From Rhabditoides inermis (Eukaryota; Nematoda; Chromadorea; Rhabditida; Rhabditidae), in NCBI GenBank assembly GCA_963966185.1, contig CAWZYM010000475.1, positions 1 through 64,000 on the forward strand: a stretch of 64,000 nucleotides of DNA, read 5' to 3'. Shown here in pieces: positions 11,248 to 29,700 of the stretch. The position numbers and the translations under genes are program-made. How positions within the stretch are numbered: the first letter of the stretch is position 1; each line of letters opens with the position of its first letter. The notes under the pieces are model-generated. The model was not told the DNA's origin, did no database searches, and saw only the letters and a list, made by a program, of their open reading frames with translations.

Positions 11248-12363
11248 ACGGCAATACGTGACAGGTATGAACTTGGTTCGAACATGATATTTCATAATAA
11301 ATAGATCTTTTCAGGGACAGAAAACAAAGTTTTACAAACAACAGTGCGTATATCGATGCTTGCGGCATATATGCGTCTCAATTTGTCACTATCGATTATT
11401 CGATGTCGTTCACGTTCTGTTTCATATTCGTGGAGAATGGAGCCAGTAACGAGTGAGCTAATAATTGGCATGTTACTATTACATTATTTGATTTTTGATG
11501 TTTCAAGAACCTAGAACGAGATTATGAAAACCCGTTGAGTGCATTTACATTTACACCGATCATGCATACACTAGATTTATATTTTATTTCTCATCGCAAT
11601 TAATTAAAGTGAGCCATTACTAAAATTCGTAAAGACAAATTCAGTGTATTTCATTTCAGAGTTGTTTAACTGTGACTTTGAGAGGTGGAACAATACAAAA
11701 AAAATCGGTGTAAAACGTGGTTCTACCATGAGGGAGAAACACGGCATTGCTCTTCTTGACAACACCTACATTCGGCCATTTGGCAACTGCATCATGAATA
11801 TGCGGGAAGTTTCGAGGAACATGTAATGAGAGGTGAGTATGCAAACGCGTGGCGGATCTGTTTCAATCGATTACACTTTTATTCTCTTTTTAGTAACGCA
11901 AAATCAGTCGGAGAGATAGAGATAGAGAGAGAGATAGAGAGAGATAGAGAGAAAATAAGTCACCACTGTACCATTAATTGCACGTGTTTTCTCCAGTGAG
12001 TTTTTGAACGACAAATCATCGGCGTAACTTCGACTATTCACATACATACCATACATACATGTGGAATGCAATATTGAATTTATCATAGAAGACTCGTTCG
12101 AGGAGGTGAACAATACATCACAGGTACGTTCTATCCTGACATTACAATCATCCACATATAATACACACCACTTTTTCAGCTACAAAAAAACCAAAAAAAT
12201 AGAGAAAATATTGCTTATATCAATAACAGTCACACATATGCGACCAAATCAATTATATATAGAAACTTATATTTGAAGAGAGCTGTTTTTAAAAATTAAA
12301 CAATTAATCAGCGTTGTGTTCCAGAACTTCAACAAATGGAAACAAATGCACGAGAAAGAATAA

Positions 12364-12564
12364 TGTGAAAGCTTCAATCATTGTGTCTAACTGTAGAGGT
12401 GGAGAGGCTGTATGTCTGGCCAAACATACAACGGTTTCATGAAAAACAATTGTTTTTATTAAAATCTCTCCATAACAACACCGATATAACAACTCACCAA
12501 AGGCAATGTAACCATACGAACAACAACAAACTCTCTGTCTTCTCTCTCTCCCTCCTCTCCCTCT
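12364..12564. other. Convergent intergenic gap
   Basis: About 200 bp between the stop codons of the plus-strand unknown gene (12363) and the minus-strand TRNT1 gene (12565). It contains TTTTTATTAAA near 12452, which on the minus strand reads as an ATAAAA-like polyadenylation signal for TRNT1. Confidence 0.4.
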
Positions 12565-19385
<6,821 letters not shown>

Positions 19386-19405
19386 ACACTCAATGCACCT
19401 GAGAC

Positions 19406-19917
19406 ATATACTTTAGTGTTGGGTCGATTAAGTAATATTCGATTAATGATTAACGATTAATCGAAAAATTAATCGAAACCTTCGATTAACGATTAATCGA
19501 TTAATCGTTAATCGAGAAAATGTCGATTAATCGATTAACGATTAATCGTTAATCGAACTTTTGTCGATTAATCGATTAATGATTAATTTCCAATCATTTT
19601 TCCGTAGCTTGATGTGAACAGTTACCATAAACAGTTCATTTCTGAGAAAATGTGGCTTATTTCAACTCATACAACGCTCTAGGAGACGAAAACTGTACCG
19701 AAATTAAGAAATATACTTTCGATTTAATCGAGAGTATTTCGATTAATCGAATAACGATTAATCGTTAATCGAATTTGTTTCGATTAATCGATCAACGATT
19801 AATCGTTAATCGAAACATGTTCGATTATTCGATTAATCGACCGATTAATCGATTAATCGAGTTGATTAATCGAAAATTAATCGAAAGTCGATTAATCGAC
19901 CCAACACTAATATACTT
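19406..19917. mobile_element. hAT-type MITE with 8-bp TSD
   Basis: A 496-bp element (19414-19909) starting TAGTGTTGGGTCGATTAA and ending in its reverse complement, flanked by ATATACTT at 19406-19413 and 19910-19917. An 8-bp duplication and TAGTGTTGGG-like ends are typical of the hAT superfamily. The inside is mostly repeats of GATTAATCGATTAACGATTAATCG-like units and has no transposase frame, so it is non-autonomous. It lies between the TRNT1 start and the FBXW7 3' end. Confidence 0.88.
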
Positions 19918-20659
19918 ACCAATCTTCTCCAAAACCAATCCAGATATCCAAATGGTCGCGAACCAAATTCATACAACCAAACTACACACGATTCAAAAAC
20001 GTTTTATTCATATGCTTGAGAATTACACAACACCGTACAAGAGTCATGACAGTTCGCACAATCGAAAAGATGCAGCAGACAGATCGAACAGCGAATACAC
20101 AACTGGCATAGTCTGGAGGCGACTACCGTACACCGTCTGTAGGTGACTACCGTACACCGCCGATACCGTATAGTCCAGACAACTAGAACACGAGCCCAGG
20201 AGAACAAAGCATCACAAAACAGGGAGGGAAAAAGACGAAACGGCGAAACGAAACGAAAGGTCGATTAGTACATCTAGTAAAACTGCAATAATAAGCGGTG
20301 TGTGGTGTACATAAGGGAGTGAGAAGAGTGAGAAAAACTGACAACACCAAAACACGAAACACGAAAAACCCCGGAACATGGAGAGATTGGGAAGATCCTA
20401 GAATCAAGTATAAACACCAAAACACACAATGGTAAACCGGTATGATTACTGTAACAAGTAGAAGTGTATGTGGACAACTTGGTAGCAATGTGTATGGAAT
20501 ATTAATGTTCGAAGGGAAAGAGAGAGACAGAGGAGCGAGCGCCCTGAGAGATTGCATGAGAGACGACGACAAGTAACACGGAACAGCGACAACGTGGAGC
20601 AGAAGCACGCAAAAGCTACTGTTCCACTTCGGGAGCAGCCTGCTCCTTCTCCATCTCCT
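19918..20659 (-). other. Probable FBXW7 3' UTR and spacer
   Basis: No coding exon is seen. TTTTATTCAT near 20000 reads ATGAATAAAA on the minus strand, a candidate polyadenylation signal for the FBXW7-type gene, whose stop is at 20660. A 22-bp direct repeat (GGCGACTACCGTACACCG-like) occurs near 20116-20160. Confidence 0.45.
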
Positions 20660-23600
20660 CTAGGGATATGCAGCGTCAAAGTCAATGAGGATCAGCTTCG
20701 TGTCTTCCGTTCCATTCCGCGAGCCAACCGCACACGCAAGCACATTGTCCGTCGCCTAGAAATCCATTGATAGTAGAGAATCGATAAATCAATAATGGAT
20801 ACCTTGAGCCTCCAGATGCATCCGCCACTGCCGCCCGATCCCAGCTTGATGATATCGCGCACAAATGTACCTGGAAATCATCGTAAACATATCATAGAAC
20901 ATATAAAACAAACAAATTCAATTCGTATTAAAGGAGCATACCACAAATTTACGTGTATAAACCACAACCGTTACGTGAAAGAACACCAAAATATAATAAC
21001 TTTTCCTAAATAAATCATATACTAAAAATGAACAAACCATATAGAAAACGAGACGCGAAGTATTTATTTCGTAGTGAAAAATATCAAAACTTCACGTAGA
21101 GTCATACTCTTACACGAAGTTTTGATACTTCTCACCACGAAATGAACACTTCTCGGCCTGTTCCTACATGTTCTACTGACCCGACATTGCTATAAATCTT
21201 ACATCAAACACGGAACAGACGTTCTATACGGCACAAAGGAAACCCAAATACCACGTCTACATGGACGAGCACAAGAACGCTCACCCTGCTGCACGTCCCA
21301 CAGCTTGACGCTGCCGTCGTCGCTGCTGGTGGCCACGAGTGCGTGGTCGAGGAACTGGAGCGAGGTGATGGCCGACGAGTGGCCCTGCGAGCCGTGCAGA
21401 CGGTGCTGGCACGTGCCGTCGCGCAGGTTCCACACCTGATAATGGAGAATGGAGAAGAGTCAGAACAAGTTCCTGTAGGTTAAAGTCACGCAGCTTCCAC
21501 ACCTGCACATTTTTCGAAAATAACTTTTATCGTTTTTCAAATTTCAAAAAAAGCTCCACGCAGGTTCCACACGTAGACCTAGAGAAGAGAAGATGGTTTT
21601 CATTTATCACCTAGTTCAACACCTAGGAAACAATGTTGTTCATTTATACAAATCATTGTAACATTTAAACCTTCTTCAAATCGTCTTTCTACACTGTTCT
21701 ACACCTTTACCCTACAATGCTACTCCAACCCTACAGTACTCCCTCCCACTGACCCTGACGGTACTGTCGGCGTTGCAGGACACGAGAATGTCGCCGCGCA
21801 GCTGCATGCCGGAGGTGAGCGAGTGGTGGCCTGGAAAGCAATCAATACCATACTAGTCACATCTCTCTCCCTCCTCTCTCTCCCTCTCCTTCTCTCTCCC
21901 TCTCTCTCTCCCTCCCTCTCCCTCCTTCTCTCTCTCCCTCTCTCTCTCCCTCTCTCTCCCTCCCTTCCACCCACCAGTGAGCGTCCACAGGGGCACTCCG
22001 CGCGACACGTCCCACACTCGAATCGTCGTGTCCAGACTGCCAGAGACGACAATCTGGAAGCGAGTGCATACTCTCTGGATACCCCCCCTCCTCTCTTCTC
22101 CTCTCCCCCACTTTCTCCCTCCCTCTCTTCCTCTTGCCCCTCTCACATGCTTCTCCGGATCGAATAGCAGCGAGTACACCCTGTTCGTGTGTCCGGTCAG
22201 CACGTGCTCGCACTCGCCCGTCTCCGCGTTCCACACCTGACAATCAATCGATAGTATGAATTGATATGAAATTATTGATCCATCTTCAATAGTATTTAAT
22301 CAATAGTATTGATTGATAGGAGATTATTGATCAATGTTAAAAACCGTGCTCCACATCTGACGCTGACCACAGCCAATCAACAGTATTTATTGATATTAAA
22401 ATGATATAGATATAATCAATGTCGAGGAGATACTACATAATCGGCATGAAAGCAAAGGAAATCCCGGAGCTCTACACGTAAAGAACCAGCCACTAACCTC
22501 GTCAGCCCACCTGTCTTTCCCCGGCGTTAGCCTATGCATCTAGTATCTTAGGCACTACTGTATGCTTCATAGAATTATGATTGTGTTTTCATATTCAGAT
22601 ATAACAAATCCGGATAAACGATTGATTGAATGTTGATCTTGATATAGTCCGTGATTAGATGAGTAATAATTGGAACTAACTACCAATAGACACACAGGCA
22701 ATAGCGATATTATCGAAACCAATCCACAGCACAGGCTATCGCTCACACGAAACGTATACTCCACAGATAAATCGGTGACACTAAATCTAAATCCCACAAC
22801 CTCAGAACTAGCTCGAGCACCCCAACAAATAATAAACAACAATCAAGTAAACAAACAACAACTCACCCTGACGACAAAGTCGTACGCTCCGGACACAACC
22901 CTCTTCCCGTCAAACTGCACACAGCGGACGGCAGCCAAGTGGCCGTTCAGAACCTGGGGGAGAAGTGTGAGAATGAACACAAGTATTGTAAAGTGGTAAA
23001 CAACAAGTAAACAAGTAAACAACTGTTACCTTGAGACAGTAGCCCGTCTCAATGTCCCAGATACGGAGTGTCGTGTCGCGAGAGCCAGAGACGAGACTGA
23101 AACAGAGACATAGTCACAGAACGCCAAAATATAACAAAACTTAAAAAACCATGTTTCACGATAGCCTCACTTCGAACATGTTCGAGCCTAATCAGATGCG
23201 CAAATTTGCAATAATCCGCCATCTATACTCCAATACATGATCTGACACATATGCAAGATAGCAAGATACATGAACAAACCGTTTCAACTCACAACCATAT
23301 TGCAACCTAACAACATCTTGTATTTACTTACTGGTGTCTTACCTTTCGACAAAAAAAAAACATACTACTCGCACATTACCCGAAAAAACACACTTTTAAA
23401 AAAAACGAACCAAATCCCACGTCAACTCAAAATCACAAATACTTGTAAGTAATCCACAGTCCCTCACACATCTCGCCTAACCCTCAATCCAATCAATCCC
23501 TCGTCAACAACACAACAACTCAAAACAAAGATTTCAAACAAAAATATGCACCCTCACTCACACATTGCCCGCCAGACTCCTACACCCTACCCCTAACCAA

Positions 23601-25237
23601 TCCCGTCAACAACATAGCAACTCAAAAAAAAAGATTTCCAAAAAAGAAGTGCGCACTCACACATTGCCGGCCAGACTCATGCACCGGACCGTACTCGTGT
23701 GTCCCGTCAACACAAACAGCTGCTGCCCGTCGATCGCACTCCACACACGGACGGTACGGTCGGTCGAACCAGACACAATGTACCTGCAACGAGATTACGT
23801 TATGACCTGATGAGCGAAAAGAAAACAGTCGAGAGTTGGGAGCCTTTGGCTATGCAAAAGTCGAGGGATCTATTGCACAGAACCCTTTACTATGGAATTA
23901 CTCAAAAACATACCATGAAAACTATGAATTATCCAAAACCGGAACATTGCATGACCCTCTGCACATTCTACGTTTCACTACAACCACAATAGTCACGGAA
24001 ACGATGCGAGTCAATGACTTCAGAGCTCTACGCTTATAATTATACCAAATCCATGTTTCACCAATCGCTAATAATAAAACAGACAGAACGACAGTAATTC
24101 TGTTTTCATGCAGCACAATCATCAATTCTCTCTCTCGTCTCCCCCTCTTTCTTTCCTCTCCTCTCCTTTCACCTCCCTCTCGCTCCCCCCCCCCCCCTCC
24201 CCTCTCTCTCTCTGCTTCCCTCTCTCTCCCTCCCCTCTCTCTCTCCCTCCCCACTCACTTCCCGTCCTCGCTCATCTGACTCGTCCACACGCCGCCGCTG
24301 TGGCCCGCCAGCGTGAACAGACACTGAAATGATCATAAATAATCTAATGATATAAAATATCAGTTCAAATCGCACCATATATGTTTCACCCAACATTCAC
24401 AACAAATATTGTACTACGCAAGACAATGCCAGCTAACCAGCTGTGCAACCCATGTCTCTCTTCCTTTCCCAATCATAAAACGACAACTTGACAACCATCA
24501 TCAACTATTCATCAAACAAAAAAACATTCAGCATGCACCCACTCCACAACCAATACGCTTCACCCACTACTTCAACAATCATCATATCAATACAATAAAC
24601 ACTGATTCGCAATGAAACCCCTCCCCCCGCCCACTCACCTGTCCCTTCTCCACACTCCACACCTTGAGCGTGTTGTCGTCACTTCCGGTGACTATCCGAT
24701 CGCCCCTCATCTGCATACACGTGATCACGTGCTCGTCGTGGCCGCGCAGCACGCACGAACCGGCGATCTGGAAACAAATGCTTCATGTTTGCGTTTGGAA
24801 CAAAACAAATCAGACTAAAAACTCTTTATCAAATCAGCAAAATGTTTAGCGACAGCAGGGATAAAACCTGCGTCACTCGCTTGCCACGCCGTACACTACA
24901 CCACTCGGCCATCAGATCTGTACACAGACCGCCATGGATGAGTACTCGACTCGCAAATCGCCTCACACGCTAACGCAACCGCATACAAAGAGACATGTGA
25001 GAAGTGACTCAAACTTTCCGTACGCAGGGAAAAATCCCGAGCGGAGTTGTGAACCGCTATCATTATTATATCACTTCACGACCCAACTCCCAGACCTACC
25101 CATCTCACCACACAGGTAACAAATAATTCTGTAACTATGCATGAAATTGTGTTATTTTAGAACACCTTTCAACGTCAAACCATGGCAGGACATTTAAACC
25201 CTGAACCTTCTTCCTCCCCTTCCCTCCTCTCTCCCTC

Positions 25238-25277
<40 letters not shown>

Positions 25278-26695
25278 CCTCTACTGACCTTCCTGCTCCT
25301 CCAGTTGGCCCGGATGCGCTCTCTTCGCAGGTACGCCGACTTCCACTCGGAACGAGCAAACACACTGCAACATACACGTGTTCGAGGACATGAACGCTAC
25401 ATAATACGTTACACCAATGTCATATCCATTTTACACTATCCGCAACACTAATTAACCCAAACCCATCCGATAAATATCAGAATCAGAAACTATGTGTTAT
25501 GTTACCAACACATTGAAAAGATTAAATGCGCGAAACAAGACAAATACGTTATACGTATCAACGAAATCATGAAACGGTCCGCGCATTATTACAATGATTC
25601 CCCATAGCATCTCATCCTTACAAGCACAACAGCCCTCCCCAATCCCAATTCCAAACACTCAATACACGACCAATACGTATCAACGACACCATACCACCTC
25701 CAGCGTGCCATTACCACAATTTCTTACTGGGAACTGTACTAGTCATATAAGTCGGGTTCAATTGATTTTTTCGCAAAGTTATAGAGAACTTTGAAACTGA
25801 CAACTGATGCGACTGAAATTGCAAAACTGTCTATGGTAGATATTTAACAACTTATGATGCAAAATCGCTCTTGAAATTCTGTGAACGAATTGTAAAATAG
25901 TTCAAAAATGAAACGAACTATCAATTTCCAAGTGTTCTGTCTTTGCATTGTAAAATAGGCCCATGGACAACCCATGGACAACTTTGCAGAAGTGCAGCGA
26001 GAACTCATCTCGTCTGTGAAATCGGCCCTGGGCTGATTTTACAGACTGTCTGAATTTCGTCTGCAAAATCGGCCCAGGGCCGATTCTGCAGATGAGTTCT
26101 CGCTGCACTTCTGCAAAGTTGTCCATAGGCTGTCCATGGGCCTATTTTCAGTGCAAAGACAGAATGTTTTGGATTTTCAGAAACTTTTACTATATGAAAA
26201 CGTGATTTGCATTTTTTAATGATGGTATGAATTTGCAAACTTTAGTCGCAATATTTATCTATTTCATAGTTTTCCATATTATTGCGAAAAAGACAATTGA
26301 ACTCGACTTATATCATACAACCCACTCACACCCCCATCAGATCAGCCATAGGAAAGAACAATCACAGAAACAGAAACAACAACAACACACAATCTCCCTC
26401 ATCCCCTCCAAACACTCCTCTCGCCTCCCGTCTCTCCTCTCCCTGTGCCACATACTTACAATATACAGTACAGCCACATAATTACAGTACTCCCCCCCTT
26501 CGCTCACCTTCCATACCGCCTCTCCCTGTGCACATACTGCCTGGCCTGCTCCGTCTCGTCCATGTGGTCGTAGATGTGTATGCCGGGCGCCGACCCGGCC
26601 GGCGTCAGCCACGCGTTCGAGTGACGCACGCTGCAATGGATGAGTGGAATAAAGGGGACAGTCAGTCAGTCGAAAAGAGCACGAGCAGACGATTC

Positions 26696-26786
<91 letters not shown>

Positions 26787-29700
26787 TATGAGCAACACTA
26801 TCCCACAACCCACAACCAACTATACTATGCTGATCATGTATCGATCAAAGTAAAATGAACTGCAATTGAATGAAATACGAAAAAAAATCAAAGAACACTA
26901 TCTCGAAATATAAGTGCGCGCGAATAAGTGTTGAATCTTGAATTTGTAGAACCATATAAAATACGCTTCACACACTACACCACCTCCTCTTCGACACATG
27001 CAATGTGTAGATCGGACTTGCTCAACAATATATACGATACAATACCTCGGCTCGTCATCACATAAAATACGTCTCACACACTCAACTACACGAAAACCAC
27101 TCTAAAATATCTAATCCCTCGAACGGTATTTGAAAAAAAACACAAATAAATCGATAAATCAATAAATCGATACCTCGGCTCGTCAATATGTGTGATGCCC
27201 TCGCGACGGCACTTCAGCCGCCACAGGTGATCGTCCTCGCACAGGCGCAGCCAGCGACGAGAGACCTGAGAGAAACGATAATCAATCAATCACTCGATAT
27301 AATCACCTATCCATGAGAACAAATTAGACATACAGTTATTGGTTAAAAAAGAGAGGTCTACCAAGTTTCCCGTTACCCCGCAAAAACATCAATTAATAAA
27401 AGCAATGGGATGAGACCAATCGATAAATCGATACTCACCCCAGCCACCCTGACAATGTCGTCCGGCGAGAGCAGCGACACAATGTGCAGACCCATCTGAA
27501 AAACGAAACGCACTTCATAAACACCATCGTGCTTTGTCATCTCTGTCTCCGCTATCATCCCTTTTTTCCAAATATACATAATATTTCATTTCATTTCATA
27601 AACACGCATCACCAACAACTTAAATTCTGATACAGCTTTACTTGTTCAATAAACAACGAACAACGTGTATCCTCCCAAATCCCAATCCCCAAAACCGTTT
27701 CGAAACGGAACACCACAAACCTCGGGCGGGAGCAAGCGGAGAAAGTCCGTCTGGAAGTGCGGCTCTATCAGCGCGCGCAGCATCCTGGACAAAACGATAG
27801 ATCAATATCAATCAATCGATAACCGATCGATACTCACATAATGTGCGGCCGGGCGGCCACCGAGACGAGCTGCGAGAGCGCGGTGCGCTGCGCCGCGTGA
27901 GACATCGACTGCAACGAAGTACGCTAATCATATACATGTGCATAATCAATATTCCGCACCAAATTTGGTATTTTATGATTTTGTTCCATGTCTGGGACAT
28001 GGACTGTAATTTATTTTTCTAAATGACCTAAGATACGTTGCCGGACTCTTTATTAATGATTGGCGATCACCTAGCTTACCCCAACAGCGTGAAACATACA
28101 TCAACCGACGTCCATCTCGATACAAAACAATCATAAGACTAGTTGCTAAAATCCTACAATCAGATCAAACGTGATGATTATTATTGACATCCAAACTCAC
28201 CCCAACTTTCTACCACAATGCGAAACATACATGAACCCCACAACCAAAACTCCAAAACCCATTCCCTGCTTCCACATGGAACATCGCAATCATCCCAAAA
28301 CAATGACGAGTATGAGTTGCCCTCCGCCCTCCCCCCAAACCCAAGCCCAACCCCATCCCAACAAGCCCAACCCCATCCCCCCACCCACATGGAACATGCC
28401 GATCCACTCGGCCGCCGCCGCCACTGTCGCACTCTCTCCTTCTCCCTCTCCCTCTTCCTCATCTCCATACTCTCCACTCGGACTCGGGCGCAGCATCGCC
28501 AATGGCATCGCAGATTCACCGTCGTCGTCACTGAAAAAACTAGTCATACAAATGTTGATTTGGAATTACACGTTATTCACTTGCTGCGATATAACAAGTA
28601 ACTCAACACAGTGCGACACACCAGACCAGTTACTTGATACAACTTAAAAGTTGACTGATAAAGTAATTATATAATCAATAAATCAATATCCCACGCACCG
28701 CCCGTCGCGGCTCGCGTCCTCGTCTGAACCGGCAATAGCCAGCGCCTCCAGTCGCATCGCACTGAAATATAGGCCATAGTATATATATATATATATAATA
28801 TTGGACAAAAACAAGAAAGCAGAAAATATACGCATCATGTACCAAAGATGTACAAGTAATGAAAGTAACTACAATATACATGATAGACAGAAAGACATCT
28901 GAGCTGTTAACCAAAAATAGCTAGTAATACACAAAAACGCCGAAACGCGCAAGAGCCAAGCCAATAAGCCAAAGCCAAGCGGTTGCGGTAAACATCTGCT
29001 TCGCTCATCGCTCTGTTCTATTATTCGCTATATCGGGAAACGGGGAAAGCAACCATAGTAATAGTAGCCTTCGTATCTATGGCTCTCCTCTCCCCCCCCT
29101 CTCTCTCTCTCTCTCCCTCTCTCTCACACAGCCATGTGTGGTCAATTCTAAGCGGATATTTTCGTCTTGTCGCCTCTACACCCGGCAGAGGCGTGACTCC
29201 ATTCTCTCATTTCGCATTCACAATTCCCCCGCTCCTCTCTCTCTTCTTCCCTTGTCGTCCACTCTCCTTTCACTCAGGGACTCACGCCACTCACTCTTCC
29301 TGTCTCTACTCTTCCCGTCTATGCTTAACTCGACGGGCCGACGGCAAACCAATTCCATATTCACACTTCACGGACACGGCCACGGTGCCCCTTGGCCGTA
29401 CGACTAAATCACTACTACTACTTCCCCATATGACGACAACGTGCTAGACAAGAGTAAAGAGAAAGACATGCATACGCAAGTAAACATCACATGTTCACAG
29501 GGAACCGAGTTCCATATCGCATAGGACATCGATCGGTCAATCAGTGAGCAGCGGTGCAAAAACAACAAGCGTGACAGAAGGCGCGGGGCGCGGCGCGAGG
29601 TGCGATATGCATCAACACAGTGCACACAGCACACAGTTCACGTCCAATGCCAATCGGCGTGGCAGGCGATGCGACATAACAGTGCAGGCTGCAGAGACAG

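Larger units (their letters stand above)
1745..11252 (+). mobile_element. Complete BEL/Pao LTR retrotransposon with 5-bp TSD
   Basis: A full-length element: two 244-bp LTRs (1750-1993 and 11004-11247) that I read as identical, beginning TG and ending CA, flanked by the duplication ACGGC at 1745-1749 and 11248-11252. A tRNA-Gly-type primer binding site follows the 5' LTR. One long frame encodes Gag, protease, RT, RNase H, integrase and an envelope-like region. Identical LTRs, a perfect TSD and an unbroken frame point to a recent insertion of a possibly active copy. No clear polypurine tract precedes the 3' LTR; the sequence there is pyrimidine-rich. The BEL/Pao assignment rests on domain order, the YVDN RT box and the 5-bp TSD. 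Confidence 0.95.
484..12363 (+). pseudogene. Unrecognised multi-exon gene split by a BEL/Pao insertion
   Basis: I do not recognise this gene. Coding-like exons with splice signals are 484-715 (ends LVNQ, donor gtaata), 797-865 (23 codons, in phase with the previous exon), about 970-1057, 1683-1749 joined to 11253-11264, 11315-11445, 11660-11826, an exon ending at 12123, and 12325-12363 (ends in TAA). The transposon sits inside the exon that starts at 1683. Related pieces recur: KFGIAVPG near 530 resembles KHGIALLDN near 11740, and NFSNWNQNLEF at 1683 resembles NFNKWKQMHEKE at 12325. This suggests internal tandem repeats. Phases do not all join (797-865 to about 970 fails with simple GT-AG splicing, and the 11660 exon runs into TAA), so the locus may be decayed. 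It converges tail-to-tail on the TRNT1 gene. Exons are moderately supported; function is unknown. Confidence 0.4.
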
